Source: Gemella haemolysans ATCC 10379 | GTDB taxonomy: Bacteria; Bacillota; Bacilli; Staphylococcales; Gemellaceae | DNA length: 64,000 nt | Direction: 5' to 3' | Assembly: GCF_000173915.1 (NCBI RefSeq) | Contig: NZ_ACDZ02000008.1 | Span: 124,001 to 188,000 of the forward strand | Part shown: one piece after another, positions 19,930-29,190 of the stretch | Numbering within the stretch: the first letter of the stretch is position 1 | Layout of the letters: each line of letters begins with the position of its first letter | The notes under the pieces: generated by a model | What the model was told of the DNA's origin: nothing | The model's input: only the letters and a program-made list of their open reading frames with translations | Database searches by the model: none | Program-made: the position numbers and the translations under genes

Positions 19930-20718
19930 ATGAAGATAAATAATTTTACAAAATGTACACTAGCTGTTGCATTGGGCTTTGGGCTTAACTCCCTTACTGT
20001 TACACAAGCAGCAGATAACAATGTAGAAACTCCAGCAAGTAACAAGATAAACAAAAGTTTTATCGAGCAGTTTCCTTTCGCTGAAAAATTCACAGATAAA
20101 GATGGAATTACAGCCGTAAGAATGAAGAGTCCCGACGTACCTTTAGTTAACAAAGAAAAGGGTTATTCTAAAGAAGTTGTTAGGGTCATCAACTACAAAC
20201 AAGGAGCAGCTGGGACTGTAATTAACAGAATTTATCAATATGTTAGATTCTACGGCGCACCTGTACACGAGGTTCCAAAAGACTCTCCAGTTAATGATGT
20301 ACCAGAATACAATGGTGGCGCTAATCCTATTGACCCACCTATTTTGGAAAAACCAGAATATAACGGTGGGGCTAACCCTATTGATCCACCTATTTTGGAA
20401 AAACCAGAATTAAATTTTGAATATAAACTTATCGAACCACCTGTATTTGAAAAACCAGAATATAACGGTGGGGTTAACCCTATTGATCCACCTATTTTGG
20501 AAAAGCCAGAATTAAAAGTTCCAAATACTCCGGAAAAACCAAAAACAGATACTCCTAACAACATACCTAAACCAAATCCAAAAGAGAACAACCCACAAAA
20601 TAACAATAAAGTTCTCCCAAATACAGGTTTAGAAACAAATTCAAGTTTAGCTATCATCGGAACTTTAGCTTTATCAATTATTGGACTTGCAATTTTAAAA
20701 CGAAAAAATAATCAATAA
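19930..20718 (+). CDS. LPNTG-anchored surface protein with proline-rich repeats
   Basis: The 262-residue precursor has a signal peptide (about 1-28, cut near TQAADNN), a unique region, and four tandem 17-residue units with the core NPIDPPILEKPE (residues 126-193). A proline/asparagine-rich stalk follows, then a sortase signal LPNTG (about 229-233) with hydrophobic helix and KRKNNQ tail. It would be attached to peptidoglycan by sortase A. I chose the ATG at 19930 because GAGGTGA lies just upstream and the signal peptide begins there. The third repeat unit is divergent. A cre-like site suggests carbon repression. Its ligand is unknown. Confidence 0.85.
   Translation: MKINNFTKCTLAVALGFGLNSLTVTQAADNNVETPASNKINKSFIEQFPFAEKFTDKDGITAVRMKSPDVPLVNKEKGYSKEVVRVINYKQGAAGTVINRIYQYVRFYGAPVHEVPKDSPVNDVPEYNGGANPIDPPILEKPEYNGGANPIDPPILEKPELNFEYKLIEPPVFEKPEYNGGVNPIDPPILEKPELKVPNTPEKPKTDTPNNIPKPNPKENNPQNNNKVLPNTGLETNSSLAIIGTLALSIIGLAILKRKNNQ
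20305..20508 (+). repeat. Four tandem 51-bp repeats in the surface protein gene
   Basis: Units start at 20305, 20356, 20407 and 20458. Units 1, 2 and 4 are nearly identical; unit 3 is diverged. Length variation between strains is expected. Confidence 0.8.
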
Positions 20719-20747
20719 TTCTTTTTTACTTATTTACTCAGTATCAG

Positions 20748-20809
20748 AAAAGAAGATTATAAGATAGCCTCCTCGCCTTTGATGAATTTCATTCTTATAA
20801 TCTTCTTTT
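20748..20809. terminator. Bidirectional terminator between surface protein and macrodomain genes
   Basis: A 17-bp perfect stem (20748-20764 with 20793-20809) begins with AAAA and ends with TTTT, serving both converging genes. Confidence 0.75.
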
Positions 20810-20816
20810 AATTTTC

Positions 20817-21566
20817 TTATCCCAATAACTCTTCGTATAATTTTTTATCTAAATCTTTAAACACATTAAAAACTACTTTTAGGTCAGCAGTAGGATTTTC
20901 TCTAAGAAATTTCCTGACTTCAGCTACCGCTATTTCAGCAGCAAGATCATTTGGAAATCTAAATTCCCCCGTGCTTATACAGCAAAAAGCAATGCTCTTA
21001 AGATTATTCTCTAAAGCAATTTTTAAAGAATTTCTATAACATGATGCAAGAAGTTCCTTATCATCATCTTCAACAATACGATATATTATTGGCCCAACCG
21101 TATGAATAACATGTTTAGCTGGTAAATTATAGCCAGCTGTTATCTTAGCTTGCCCTGTTTTTTCAAAACTTCCTTGTGCTTTCATAACATCATCGCACTC
21201 TTTTCTAAGTTGTAGTCCTGCTTGCGTGTGAATGGCATTATCGATGCATCGGTGTAGAGGAATTAAACATCCTAATAGAGCCTTGTTTGCCGCATTAACT
21301 ATAGCATCTACTCGTAGTGTTGTAATATCACCTTGCCATAGGTAAATATTCTCATCAATTTCAGTTAAATCTTCTAATCTTGTTATTCCTTTAGCATCTA
21401 GAATCTCTTGTAGATACTCATCTTGAACTTCATAAAATTCACTCGGTAACTCCGATACTTTCCATGTGTTCATCAATGATCTGAACAAATCTTTCTTTTC
21501 TTGTTCCGTTTCTGGTATTTCTATTTCTGAATTTAGTGTTTTTATTAAATAATCTAGTTTTTCCAT
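20817..21566 (-). CDS. Zinc-containing macrodomain protein-ADP-ribose hydrolase
   Basis: The 249-residue protein has an N-terminal helical extension (about 1-75) and a macrodomain (about 76-249). The ADP-ribose loop VDAIVNAANKALLG is followed by GCLIPLHRCIDNAIH, the Cys/His cluster typical of the zinc-dependent branch, then AGYNLPAKHVIHTVGP and CISTGEFRFPNDLA. These enzymes remove ADP-ribose from proteins. In many Firmicutes and streptococci they sit beside a SirTM sirtuin and lipoylation genes; here the gene stands alone, ending against a bidirectional terminator. Its ribosome binding site is weak (GCGAGA). Confidence 0.88.
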   Translation of the reverse strand: MEKLDYLIKTLNSEIEIPETEQEKKDLFRSLMNTWKVSELPSEFYEVQDEYLQEILDAKGITRLEDLTEIDENIYLWQGDITTLRVDAIVNAANKALLGCLIPLHRCIDNAIHTQAGLQLRKECDDVMKAQGSFEKTGQAKITAGYNLPAKHVIHTVGPIIYRIVEDDDKELLASCYRNSLKIALENNLKSIAFCCISTGEFRFPNDLAAEIAVAEVRKFLRENPTADLKVVFNVFKDLDKKLYEELLG

Positions 21567-21734
21567 GTTGTTCTCGCTTATTATATTATTTAGTCAATAC
21601 TATAATACTACTTTATAAATAAACTAGCAATTAAAAGTTTTGAAATCCTACCCTCCATCTTTTAATTTTCCAAACTATACTAAAGTGTGATAAAATAGAA
21701 ACTAATTAAAAAATATAGTTATGGCGGAGGTAGA

Positions 21735-23966
21735 ATGAAATATTTAACTAGTGAAGAAGTAACTAAAGCGAAAAAAAATATTAGTGAAATAAAACCTTAT
21801 AAGACTACAAAAGAGATTATCTTTTCTAATATTTTTACTTTTTTCAATGCTATGAACTTATTCTTAGCAGCATTTATAGCTACAACACTTAGATTTGAAA
21901 ATATGTTGTTTTTAGGTGTAATTACTATAAATACTGCCATCGGTATCTTTCAAGAAGTTCGTTCAAAAAATGCCCTCGAGAAATTAAGTTTACTGGGTAG
22001 AAGTAAATACCGAGTAAACCGTGATAATGAAATAATAAATATAGATTCTGAAGAAATCGTCCTTGGAGAATATCTACACCTAAATCTTGGTGATCAGGTT
22101 CCTGTTGATGCCGAAATTATTGAAGGTAGTATCGAGGTCGATGAATCGCTATTAACTGGTGAAAGTGATAATATCTTTAAGACTATTAACGATAAAGTAA
22201 TGAGTGGTAGTAACGTGGTTAGTGGTAGTTGTTTAGTAAGAGCTATTGCTGTCGGAGAGGATAGCTATATTAATAAGCTTGCTAAAAGTACTAAAGAATT
22301 TAAAAAATACCCATCTAAACTGCGTGACTATATGGATAAAATCTTAAAAGTTATATCTATTCTATTAGTTCCTGTCGCAATTATGCTATACATGCGTGGT
22401 GCTAGTTTGGGACGTGGTTATGTAGAAATAGTCTTGCGAAGTGCTGGAGCTTTAGTGGGTATGATTCCAGAAGGTTTAATCCTTCTTGTCAGTGTTTCTC
22501 TTGCAGTTGCTGCGATGAAGCTTGCTAAAAAGAAAGTTCTAGTTCAAGAATTATACTGCGTGGAAACTCTTGCCAGAGTAGATGTTCTTTGTTTCGATAA
22601 AACAGGAACTATCACTACGGGTAATATGAATGTTGTAGAAATTGATGATGAAGTTGCAGAAAAATTATCAAGTTACCTTGCATATTTTGATGATGAAAAT
22701 GCAACATCTAGAGCTTTAAAGAATCATCTAACATGCAAAAAACAATGGGATGTAGAAGAATTAGGAGCTTTTTCTAGTAAAAATAAATATTCATTTATAA
22801 AGTTAAAAAACGGTGGAACGTATTTCTTCGGAGCATATGAATTTTTAGGCTTCGCATCTGAAATGGATGAATATTACGAGAATCTGAAAAAAGAAGGTTA
22901 TCGAATTTTATCGCTAGCCTATACTGAAGACAGTACAAACATCCCTACTAATATGAAACTTGTAGGACATGTAGTTCTATCAGATGAAATAAAAGAAAAC
23001 ACAAAAGAAACATTCAAATACTTCGAATCACAAGGTGTTGAAGTGAAAATAATCAGTGGAGATAATCATATAGCCGTGTATGGTGTCGCTAAGAAAGCTG
23101 GTTTCAAAGAAGATGCTAAGGCTATTGATATGACTAAAGTAACTGAAGAGGACTTTGAAAAAACTGTTCTTGAGAATGATATTTTCGGACGTGTTACCCC
23201 TGAACAAAAACAGAAAATGGTAGCTGTATTACAAAAAGCTGGAAAGACTGTCGCTATGAGTGGTGACGGTGTTAACGATGTTCTTGCCTTGAAAAAAGCT
23301 GATATTAGTTTTGCTATGAATGGTGCTACTAGTGCTGCAAAAAGCGTATCAAATATCGTATTCTTAACAGATGACTTCGGAGTATTTTACGATATACTTA
23401 TGGAAGGTCGTCGTGTTATTAATAACATCCAAAAGGTAGCTTCACTATTCCTAACAAAGACATTCTTCTCGATTGTCTTCTCAATACTTAGTGTAATCTT
23501 CGCCTTGGAGTTTGCGTTTATCCCAATTCAATTTACGATAATTTCAGCGATAACAATTGGTATTCCATCCTTCTTCCTAACTTTTGAAGCGAATAAAGAA
23601 AAAGTAAGCAATAACTTCATGAAGGACATACTGACAAACGCTGCGATCGGTGGTGGTATTTTAGTAGCTACAGTACTACTGACAAGCTTTGCTATCACAG
23701 ATAGTTCACAAGCGAAATTCATCTGTTTCCTTCTTGCGTTAATAAATGGATTATGTATGGTTGCCAAAGTCAGCCTACCTCTGAATAAATACAAACTTGC
23801 ACTACTTTCTATGTTAAGTATAGCTGCAATTATAGGTGTGGGAGTTAATATATTTATCCTGAAAAATCACTTTGCACCATTAGTATTTTCTCAAGTGATT
23901 TATATAATTATTCTTGGATTAGTAATTTCGACAGTCCACTTCTTTACGAGAAGAAAGAACAAATAA
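21735..23966 (+). CDS. CtpE-like cation-translocating P-type ATPase
   Basis: The 743-residue pump has the actuator motif LLTGES, membrane motif GMIPEGLIL, the phosphorylation site CFDKTGTIT, an N domain, and the hinge motif SGDGVNDVLALKKAD. About ten membrane helices are present, with a C-terminal bundle. PEGL in the fourth helix and the short N-terminus place it with the mycobacterial CtpE group, linked to calcium, rather than with copper pumps: there is no CPC and no N-terminal metal-binding domain. The ion specificity is inferred. GGCGGAGG precedes the ATG. It is a single-gene unit ending at a terminator shared with the fic gene. Confidence 0.88.
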   Translation: MKYLTSEEVTKAKKNISEIKPYKTTKEIIFSNIFTFFNAMNLFLAAFIATTLRFENMLFLGVITINTAIGIFQEVRSKNALEKLSLLGRSKYRVNRDNEIINIDSEEIVLGEYLHLNLGDQVPVDAEIIEGSIEVDESLLTGESDNIFKTINDKVMSGSNVVSGSCLVRAIAVGEDSYINKLAKSTKEFKKYPSKLRDYMDKILKVISILLVPVAIMLYMRGASLGRGYVEIVLRSAGALVGMIPEGLILLVSVSLAVAAMKLAKKKVLVQELYCVETLARVDVLCFDKTGTITTGNMNVVEIDDEVAEKLSSYLAYFDDENATSRALKNHLTCKKQWDVEELGAFSSKNKYSFIKLKNGGTYFFGAYEFLGFASEMDEYYENLKKEGYRILSLAYTEDSTNIPTNMKLVGHVVLSDEIKENTKETFKYFESQGVEVKIISGDNHIAVYGVAKKAGFKEDAKAIDMTKVTEEDFEKTVLENDIFGRVTPEQKQKMVAVLQKAGKTVAMSGDGVNDVLALKKADISFAMNGATSAAKSVSNIVFLTDDFGVFYDILMEGRRVINNIQKVASLFLTKTFFSIVFSILSVIFALEFAFIPIQFTIISAITIGIPSFFLTFEANKEKVSNNFMKDILTNAAIGGGILVATVLLTSFAITDSSQAKFICFLLALINGLCMVAKVSLPLNKYKLALLSMLSIAAIIGVGVNIFILKNHFAPLVFSQVIYIIILGLVISTVHFFTRRKNK

Positions 23967-23971
23967 AAAAT

Positions 23972-24034
23972 AAAAGATATCAGAAAGTTACTCGAATCTA
24001 GCTTCGATTTTCATGTTTCTCTCTGATATCTTTT
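23972..24034. terminator. Bidirectional terminator between P-type ATPase and fic genes
   Basis: Stem AAAAGATATCAGA (23972-23984) with TCTGATATCTTTT (24022-24034), followed by T-rich sequence on the plus strand and preceded by A-runs. Confidence 0.75.
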
Positions 24035-24037
24035 TAT

Positions 24038-25006
24038 TTATTTTCTTATCGAGTACCTTCTATCTCTATTTTCTCCATGAGATTCCAGTAACTTATACTC
24101 AACAAATTTCGCAATATATCTTCTAACTGTTGGCTTAGATTTTTCGACCAGTTCACAAGCTATTGCTACAGTAATATATTTCTCATTTTTCAAGTATTCT
24201 CTTATCTTTTCAAAAACATCTTGTTCTGCTTTAGACAATTCTTTTGTCTTATCATCAGGCTCCTTGTACGCCAGTAGAGTCTCTAATATGACACCTAACA
24301 TAAATTCAATAAACACTGTTGAATTATTGTCTCTATCTGCCTGTGCTAAAGCCTTATAATACTGTTGTTGATTTTCATATATTATCGTTTCAATCGGTAT
24401 CCAACTAAACAATGGATTCCAATTAGCTAATATAACATTTTGCCATAACCTTCCCATTCTTCCATTTCCATCTTCAAATGGGTGAATCATCTCTATTTCA
24501 TAATGAAATACGCAACTCTTCACAAGTGCTGGAGTGTCATCTCTGCGTCCCCATTCAAATAATTCCCCCATTAAATCACCAATAAACTGAGGTCTCACAC
24601 CTAAATGAACCATATTTCCCTGCTCATCAAAAATTCCTACATCTGAATTTCTATACTTCCCTGATTGTCCTACTATTTCTGTAGTTAATAATTTATGAGT
24701 AAGTAAAAAATCTTTCTCACTATAGGGGTCTAAATTCAATATTTTTTCATAAGCCTCATATGCATTCTTTACTTCTTTTATTTCTTTTGGATCTCCTAGA
24801 ACTCTCTTCCCATCGATAATCGCTGTAATTTGCTCTATTGATAAACTATTATTCTCTATCGCTAAAGATGAGTGAATAGATTTTATTCTATTTTCTTTTC
24901 TTAAATGTAAGTTTTTCTTTGTTTCTATTTCAAGATTTCCTAATACTTTAGAAATCTCTATAAGATAATTAAGAATAGTACTCGTAATGGTAAATGGTGG
25001 TTTCAT
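24038..25006 (-). CDS. Fic family protein (AMP-transferase fold, class II)
   Basis: The 322-residue protein has the Fic active-site motif HPFEDGNGRMGR (about 174-185), with the catalytic His and both phosphate-binding Arg/Gly-Asn residues intact. An inhibitory helix SLAIEN (about 49-54, [S/T]xxxE[G/N]) lies before it, making it class II and autoinhibited. A C-terminal winged-helix domain (about 255-322, with KSKPTVRRYIAKFVEYKLL) could bind DNA. Such Fic-wHTH proteins modify targets with AMP or other nucleotides and may regulate themselves. GATAGGAG precedes the ATG. Three tandem 11-bp repeats lie at its promoter. Confidence 0.9.
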   Translation of the reverse strand: MKPPFTITSTILNYLIEISKVLGNLEIETKKNLHLRKENRIKSIHSSLAIENNSLSIEQITAIIDGKRVLGDPKEIKEVKNAYEAYEKILNLDPYSEKDFLLTHKLLTTEIVGQSGKYRNSDVGIFDEQGNMVHLGVRPQFIGDLMGELFEWGRRDDTPALVKSCVFHYEIEMIHPFEDGNGRMGRLWQNVILANWNPLFSWIPIETIIYENQQQYYKALAQADRDNNSTVFIEFMLGVILETLLAYKEPDDKTKELSKAEQDVFEKIREYLKNEKYITVAIACELVEKSKPTVRRYIAKFVEYKLLESHGENRDRRYSIRK

Positions 25007-25034
25007 AGCTTTCTCCTATCAACTTCTTTTAATT

Positions 25035-25040
25035 ATTATA
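25035..25040 (-). promoter_or_regulatory. -10 element of the fic gene
   Basis: Minus strand TATAAT, 28 bases before the ATG. No good -35 hexamer; the -35 position falls in the first of three iterons. Confidence 0.55.
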
Positions 25041-25053
25041 CCATAAAAAATTT

Positions 25054-25086
25054 TTTATCGCTCATTTATCGCTCGTTTATCGCTCA
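25054..25086. repeat. Three tandem 11-bp iterons upstream of fic
   Basis: TTTATCGCTCR is repeated three times without gaps (25054, 25065, 25076). They cover and extend upstream of the -35 position of the fic promoter, so they look like a regulator-binding array. Confidence 0.7.
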
Positions 25087-25145
25087 CTTTCGAATATGAA
25101 CATCGTCTAAACATTACTATAATAACACTTCAAAAGAATATAACA

Positions 25146-25181
25146 AAACCCTAGACTTGGTTAGTTCCAAATCTAGGGTTT
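25146..25181. terminator. Terminator after ftsH
   Basis: A 15-bp stem, AAACCCTAGACTTGG with CCAAATCTAGGGTTT (one mismatch), lies six bases past the ftsH stop. The stem's own T residues follow on the minus strand. Confidence 0.7.
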
Positions 25182-25186
25182 ATTTT

Positions 25187-27223
25187 TTATTCTTCGTCAG
25201 AAGGTTTTTCTTTTGATTTTTCGTCTTCTAGGTCTTTTTCTTCAACCTTTTCAACTTTATCTTCTTCGTTTTGAGCCTCTTCTTGAGCTTTTTTCTCAGC
25301 TTCTTCTTTGGCTTTACGAGCTTCTTCTTCGTAGTATTTCTTATTAACTACTTTATCTAGTTGATCTGCTTCTCTTTCATCTAAGTCTTTTGGCATTTTT
25401 CCAAATTGGTAAAGAGCAACGATTTCTTTTCTATCGATTGTTTCAACTTCGATAAGTGTTTGTGCAATAAGTTCTAATTGTTCTCTGTGAGTTTCAATAA
25501 TGTGAAGAACTTTAGCGTAACATTCATTAATAATTTTACGAACTTCGATATCGATTTCTTTCAGCATTTCTTCTGAGTAGTTACCGATACTTGAAAGTTG
25601 ACGTCCACCATATGGATCGTGGAATGGAGCTTGCATTGGTCCTACAGCATCACTCATACCATATTCTGTAACCATCGCACGAGCAATAGCTGTTACTCGT
25701 TCGAAGTCATTATGAGCTCCTGTAGATACTTCGTTAAAGAAGATTTGCTCTGCAGCACGTCCACCAAGTAATCCACAGATTTTGTCGATTAAATCTGTAC
25801 GAGTTTGGAAGTATTTTTCTTCTTCCGGAATCATTAAGTTATATCCACCAGCATCACCACGTGGGATAATAGTAACTTTTTGCACTTTATCAGCACTATC
25901 AAGTACCATACCTACGATTGCGTGACCTGCTTCGTGGTAAGCTACTAAACGTTTTTCTTTTGGAGTGTATACTCTACTACGTTTAGCTGGACCACCAATT
26001 ACTCTGTCCATTGCTTCATCTAGATCTTCTTTATCAATACTAGATTTGTTTTCACGAGCTGCTAATAATGCCGCTTCGTTAAGGATGTTAGCAAGATCCG
26101 CACCAGAGAATCCTGGAGTTTTTTCTGCTAATGAACGAAGGTCAACACCTTTAGCAAGTGGTTTGTTTTTAGCATGTACTTTAAGAATAGCTTCACGACC
26201 TTTTACATCAGGTGTAGAAACTTTAATTTGTCTATCGAAACGACCCGGTCTTCTAAGGGCGTTATCTAGTACGTCAGCACGGTTAGTAGCCGCAATTACG
26301 ATAATACCTTTTTCACCATCGAATCCATCCATTTCAACAAGAAGTTGGTTAAGAGTTTGTTCACGTTCGTCATTTCCTCCACCTACTCCGCTTCCACGTT
26401 TACGCCCTACAGCATCAATCTCATCGATGAAAATGATACATGGCGCATTTTTTTCAGCTTCTTTGAATAGGTCACGAACACGACTTGCCCCAACCCCTAC
26501 GAACATCTCAACGAAGTCAGATCCTGAGATTGAGAAGAATGGTACTTTCGCCTCACCAGCTACAGCACGAGCTAGTAAAGTTTTACCAGTCCCTGGAGGC
26601 CCCTCAAGTAGGACACCTTTAGGGATTCTAGCACCCATCTTAGTGAATTTACGGTGATCTTTTAAGAACTCAACCATTTCAGCAAGTTCTTGTTTTTCTT
26701 CATCAGCTCCAGCTACATCATCAAATGTAACTTTCGCTTCTCCACCATCGATTTTTTTAGCTTTAGATTTTTGGAAGCTCATTACTTTGCCTCCACCGCC
26801 ACCTTGCATTTGTGTCATAAAGAAAACTAAAACACCCATAAACAAGATAAGCGGAATAATGTTACCTAAGAATGATAGAATTGCTCCAGTTTTTTCAGCT
26901 GGTTTATATTCTACTACACTTAATTTTCCATCTTTAGCTTTTTCATTAATTTGTTTTTGTACTTCAGAATCAGATGCTGCAACTACACTCTCGAAGTTCT
27001 TATTACCATCTGTATAAGTACCTTTAACATTGTAGTTCTCATCTTTTCTTTGTAGACTTATTTCTTTAACCTTGTCGTCTTTAATAGTCTGAACAAGTTT
27101 AGCATAGTCTATTTTTTCAGTTGTCCCAGGTAAGTCTTGCTGCCAATATGCAAATAATCCAATCGCGATTACGATTAATGCAAGCATACCAAGGATAGGG
27201 TTTTGCCTTTTTCTATTATTCAT
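25187..27223 (-). CDS. ftsH: ATP-dependent zinc metalloprotease FtsH
   Basis: The 678-residue membrane AAA+ protease degrades damaged membrane and regulatory proteins. Two membrane helices (about 9-27 and 117-137) bracket the extracytoplasmic domain. Walker A GPPGTGKT is at 208-215, Walker [10 protein letters not shown] at about 270, the arginine-finger region [10 protein letters not shown] follows, and the zinc site HEAGH lies in the C-terminal third. The tail is an unusually long, highly charged E/K stretch (about 620-678). AGGAGGAAG lies upstream of the ATG. It is last in the S1-protein/tilS/hpt/ftsH cluster. Confidence 0.97.
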   Translation of the reverse strand: MNNRKRQNPILGMLALIVIAIGLFAYWQQDLPGTTEKIDYAKLVQTIKDDKVKEISLQRKDENYNVKGTYTDGNKNFESVVAASDSEVQKQINEKAKDGKLSVVEYKPAEKTGAILSFLGNIIPLILFMGVLVFFMTQMQGGGGGKVMSFQKSKAKKIDGGEAKVTFDDVAGADEEKQELAEMVEFLKDHRKFTKMGARIPKGVLLEGPPGTGKTLLARAVAGEAKVPFFSISGSDFVEMFVGVGASRVRDLFKEAEKNAPCIIFIDEIDAVGRKRGSGVGGGNDEREQTLNQLLVEMDGFDGEKGIIVIAATNRADVLDNALRRPGRFDRQIKVSTPDVKGREAILKVHAKNKPLAKGVDLRSLAEKTPGFSGADLANILNEAALLAARENKSSIDKEDLDEAMDRVIGGPAKRSRVYTPKEKRLVAYHEAGHAIVGMVLDSADKVQKVTIIPRGDAGGYNLMIPEEEKYFQTRTDLIDKICGLLGGRAAEQIFFNEVSTGAHNDFERVTAIARAMVTEYGMSDAVGPMQAPFHDPYGGRQLSSIGNYSEEMLKEIDIEVRKIINECYAKVLHIIETHREQLELIAQTLIEVETIDRKEIVALYQFGKMPKDLDEREADQLDKVVNKKYYEEEARKAKEEAEKKAQEEAQNEEDKVEKVEEKDLEDEKSKEKPSDEE

Positions 27224-27323
27224 ATAGACAATCTTCCTCCTATCATTTTTCTAAACATAATTTATTTTACCATATATAACTAAAGTTTGACTAATATTTT
27301 GACCTTTTTTGATTAAAATATTA

Positions 27324-27869
27324 TTATGAATAAATTTCTTCTTTTAGAACACCGATATAAGGTAAGTTTCTATATCTTTCATCATAGTCTAAACCAAATC
27401 CTACAAGGAATTCATTTGGTGAAACTATACCGATGTAATCTGCTTCAACATCTACTACACGAGTTTCTGGTTTATCTACTAGTGAAGCACATGCTACTGA
27501 AGCAACATTTCTTTCTTTTAAGTTTTCGATAAGCGCTTTAAGCGTTCTTCCTGTATCTACGATATCTTCAACGATAATTACGTGACGTCCTTCAATATCC
27601 ATTCCGCAATCTTTTTTGATTTTGATTACACCAGAAGATTCAGTTCCTCCGTGATAACTAGATACATCCATAAAGTCAGTAACTACGTGAATGTCAATGT
27701 GTTTTAAAAGTTCTGCCATAAAAGGTAATGCTCCTTTTAATGTACAAATTAGAACAGGACATTTATCTTTATAATCCTCTTCAATTTGTTTAGCGATTCT
27801 TTTACTAGCAACAACGATGTCCTCGTGTGTAAATAGAACTTTCTCGATATCTTTTAATAAATTTTCCAC
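27324..27869 (-). CDS. hpt: Hypoxanthine phosphoribosyltransferase
   Basis: The 181-residue enzyme salvages hypoxanthine and guanine with PRPP. It has the PRPP loop VIIVEDIVDTGRTLKAL (about 98-114), the CTLKGALPFMAEL loop and a C-terminal VGFGLDYDERYRNLPYIGVL. The start is GTG with AAAGGA upstream. The position between tilS and ftsH is conserved in Firmicutes; B. subtilis HprT also associates with FtsH regulation at this locus. Confidence 0.95.
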   Translation of the reverse strand: MENLLKDIEKVLFTHEDIVVASKRIAKQIEEDYKDKCPVLICTLKGALPFMAELLKHIDIHVVTDFMDVSSYHGGTESSGVIKIKKDCGMDIEGRHVIIVEDIVDTGRTLKALIENLKERNVASVACASLVDKPETRVVDVEADYIGIVSPNEFLVGFGLDYDERYRNLPYIGVLKEEIYS

Positions 27870-27873
27870 TGTT

Positions 27874-29190
27874 TTATCCTTTCGTGTTTATATAATAATC
27901 ATATTTTTTATTTTTGTTGACTTTAGTATTTATTCCTAAAACTCCTAAAACCCCATCTTTATTGCGAATTACTGGAAGTTTGTCTCTAAGTTCCTTAGGA
28001 ATCTTTTCATCGATAAAAAGACGTGAAAGTTTTTTGCTAACCTTACCTCTTTGAACTCGATCGCCATCCCTCTTAGTCGTAACTATTAAAGGCAAATCTC
28101 CTTTATTGAATCCAACCTCAGATGAGTTGTTAGTTGTTGTTATTAGAAAATTACTCTGATGAAATGTATAAACTTTATTAATATCCACCTCATCTATTAT
28201 TAATTCTATCTTATCATTATAACATTTTTTTTCGATTTTATGAATATAAATACTATTATATTCACTAATAATTTTTAAATTATTTTTCAAATCATAACTT
28301 TTATTGTTATTTTTACTTTTTAAGTCTTCTATTATTGTAAAAAAAGCCCTTTGTTTTATATCAAAAATACCAAAATTATTTGCTAATATATCTCTTAGCA
28401 AGAAATAAATCTCTTCTTTGGTATTTTTTAATAATTTTTCTTTATCTAATTCGACTTTATCTTCTTCTAGTGAAATCACATAGTCATTTTTAGCCTCTAA
28501 TACTTTATGTTTTAACTCAGTATTAATATTTTGATAATAACTAGAAAAATTAATCAAATTATCAAAACTCGCAGCATTTACATCGTTTAACAATGGTACA
28601 ATGTTATGCCTTATATTATTCCTCGTATAATCAGTATCGAAGTTTGTTGAATCTACATAGTATTTCAAATCATTTTTATCAGCATATTGCTCAAGGTCTG
28701 CTTTTAATACATTTAATAATGGACGATAAACTGCTAACTTACCAATAGTCGTCTTCTCTTCTATCATCAAGTTATAATCCATACTACGTCCACTAAGTAG
28801 TCTCATAAGGATATTTTCTACCTGATCATTTTTGTGATGAGCAGTTATTAACTTCACGCCGCCTTCTAATGAAGACATCTCCTCAAAAGCACCGTAACGT
28901 AGTTTTCTTGCGAGCATTTCCTCTGATGTGTGACTATCTCTTATCTGGTCTTTCATATTTAGCTCTTTCTTGTAGAACTTAACATTGTAGTTTTTGACAA
29001 AATTCTCTACGAACTCGGCTTCTTCATAAGACTGCTCTCTTAGACCATGGTTGATATGGAACGCCACTAATTCTTTATAACTCTCTTTGTACTCTGTAAC
29101 AAGCAGATGAAATAAAGCTATAGAATCCACTCCTCCTGACAGACCTAGTGCTATTTTATCAGTTTTTTGCCATAAAATATTAATGTCCAT
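27874..29190 (-). CDS. tilS: tRNA(Ile)-lysidine synthase
   Basis: The 438-residue enzyme modifies C34 of the AUA-reading tRNA-Ile to lysidine, an essential step. The N-type ATP pyrophosphatase loop SGGVDS is at about 19-24; FHINHGLREQS and AHHKNDQVENILMRL are further family motifs. The C-terminal substrate-binding domain (about 350-438) has RDGDRVQRGKVSKKLSRLF. It overlaps the end of the upstream S1-domain gene by 11 bases and is followed four bases later by hpt. Confidence 0.95.
   Translation of the reverse strand: MDINILWQKTDKIALGLSGGVDSIALFHLLVTEYKESYKELVAFHINHGLREQSYEEAEFVENFVKNYNVKFYKKELNMKDQIRDSHTSEEMLARKLRYGAFEEMSSLEGGVKLITAHHKNDQVENILMRLLSGRSMDYNLMIEEKTTIGKLAVYRPLLNVLKADLEQYADKNDLKYYVDSTNFDTDYTRNNIRHNIVPLLNDVNAASFDNLINFSSYYQNINTELKHKVLEAKNDYVISLEEDKVELDKEKLLKNTKEEIYFLLRDILANNFGIFDIKQRAFFTIIEDLKSKNNNKSYDLKNNLKIISEYNSIYIHKIEKKCYNDKIELIIDEVDINKVYTFHQSNFLITTTNNSSEVGFNKGDLPLIVTTKRDGDRVQRGKVSKKLSRLFIDEKIPKELRDKLPVIRNKDGVLGVLGINTKVNKNKKYDYYINTKG

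Noticed and set aside
20305-20508. CRISPR-like regularity of the 51-bp repeats
   Set aside because: The units are gapless, in frame and coding; there are no spacers and no cas genes in the window.
20250-20657. Minus-strand ORF opposite the LPNTG surface protein
   Set aside because: Its repeats are just the complement of the surface protein repeats, and the plus frame has promoter, ribosome site, signal peptide and sortase signal.
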